DNA of 15,068 nt, from positions 1-15,068 of the forward strand of contig JAPUIV010000028.1 of NCBI GenBank assembly GCA_027296665.1. The letters run 5' to 3'. Numbering within the stretch: the first letter of the stretch is position 1; each line of letters begins with the position of its first letter. This DNA comes from Acidobacteriota bacterium. GTDB taxonomy: Bacteria; Acidobacteriota; Polarisedimenticolia; JAPUIV01. This document shows, in pieces, positions 14,758 to 15,068 of the stretch. Position numbers and translations under genes: made by a program. The notes below the pieces were generated by a model. It was not told the origin of the DNA and did not search any database. It worked only from the letters and a program-made list of their open reading frames with translations.

Positions 14758-15068
14758 CTATTTCAAACGGGCTAGCCAACCCTGAGCCAGGTCGGCGTTC
14801 TTTCGAGCTATCTCCTGCCGATACTCTGGCGACAGGTGGGCATACCTCTTAATAGTGTTTGGGTTTTTGTGGTTTAGAAGCTTGCTGACGGTGAATAGGG
14901 GCGTCCCTGCCATCACATGCCGGGAGGCGAAGGTGTGCCGGAGGTCGTGAAACCGCAGCATGGGCTTTCCATTCTCATCCGCAAGTCCAGCCTTCCTACA
15001 GGCCTTCTTCCACGAGTTCTTCACCGAATGCAGCTTGGCACCTTGTTGACCGCAGAATATCCACTCGG
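14758..15068 (-). CDS. tyrosine recombinase (phage/ICE-type integrase), 5' partial
   Basis: C-terminal part of a lambda-integrase-family site-specific recombinase, about 103 residues visible. The GTG at 15024 is internal: upstream codons continue EWIFCGQQGAKLHS in frame to the right edge, a typical segment before the catalytic core. Visible catalytic positions are the HDLRH box (His and Arg), the H of LLNHK, and the nucleophile Tyr in IKRYAHL. The missing part would hold the first Arg, the Lys and the DNA-arm-binding domain. The protein ends in a helix and stops at TAG 14758. G+C is uneven, with 26/60 at 14821-14880 against about 60% in neighbouring genes. This suggests acquired DNA, probably the end of an integrated element lying to the right. 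Confidence 0.92.
   Translation of the reverse strand, partial: EWIFCGQQGAKLHSVKNSWKKACRKAGLADENGKPMLRFHDLRHTFASRHVMAGTPLFTVSKLLNHKNPNTIKRYAHLSPEYRQEIARKNADLAQGWLARLK

Overview
The window is GC-rich bacterial chromosome (about 60% G+C in the coding segments I counted by hand) from what looks like a Gram-negative, peptide-degrading organism. A secreted Asp-box propeller protein of the VPS10/sortilin-like type, DUF1684, a secreted M49-like zinc peptidase and a membrane-anchored MutS-like ATPase are a combination I associate with Acidobacteriota, Gemmatimonadota and related candidate phyla. The phylum guess is weak because there is no rRNA or other marker gene.

Layout. (1) 3-2941, + strand: a NarL-type two-component pair, a PAS-PAS-PAS-GAF histidine kinase cut by the left edge and a LuxR/NarL response regulator, joined by an ATGA overlap. 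(2) 2942-3472: a 531-nt gap with a lower-GC stretch, a possible promoter, and a three-arm inverted repeat that could switch between two stems. (3) 3473-6965, + strand: a membrane-bound MutS-like ATPase, probably translated from an almost leaderless mRNA, then after 37 nt a secreted M49-like (dipeptidyl peptidase III family) zinc peptidase. (4) 12441-6983, - strand: a MATE-type transporter (TTG start, good sigma70-like promoter) translationally coupled through TAATG to a secreted 1354-residue protein. That protein joins an Asp-box beta-propeller to a C-terminal DUF1684 domain and ends 17 nt from the convergent peptidase gene. (5) 12611-14026, + strand: an M20 metallopeptidase divergent from the transporter. 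(6) 14666-14016, - strand: a GST-fold protein lacking the usual Glu-Ser glutathione-binding pair, overlapping the M20 gene tail to tail by 11 bp. (7) 15068-14758, - strand: the C-terminal part of a tyrosine recombinase cut by the right edge, with an inverted repeat just beyond its stop. This probably marks the boundary of an integrated element.

The window has a peptide-processing theme: two zinc peptidases of different families (M49-like and M20), a large secreted propeller protein and an exporter. No defence system, CRISPR array, insertion sequence, rRNA or tRNA gene was seen. The least ordinary items are the propeller-DUF1684 fusion, the membrane MutS-like/M49-like pair and the switch-like repeat at 3274-3378.
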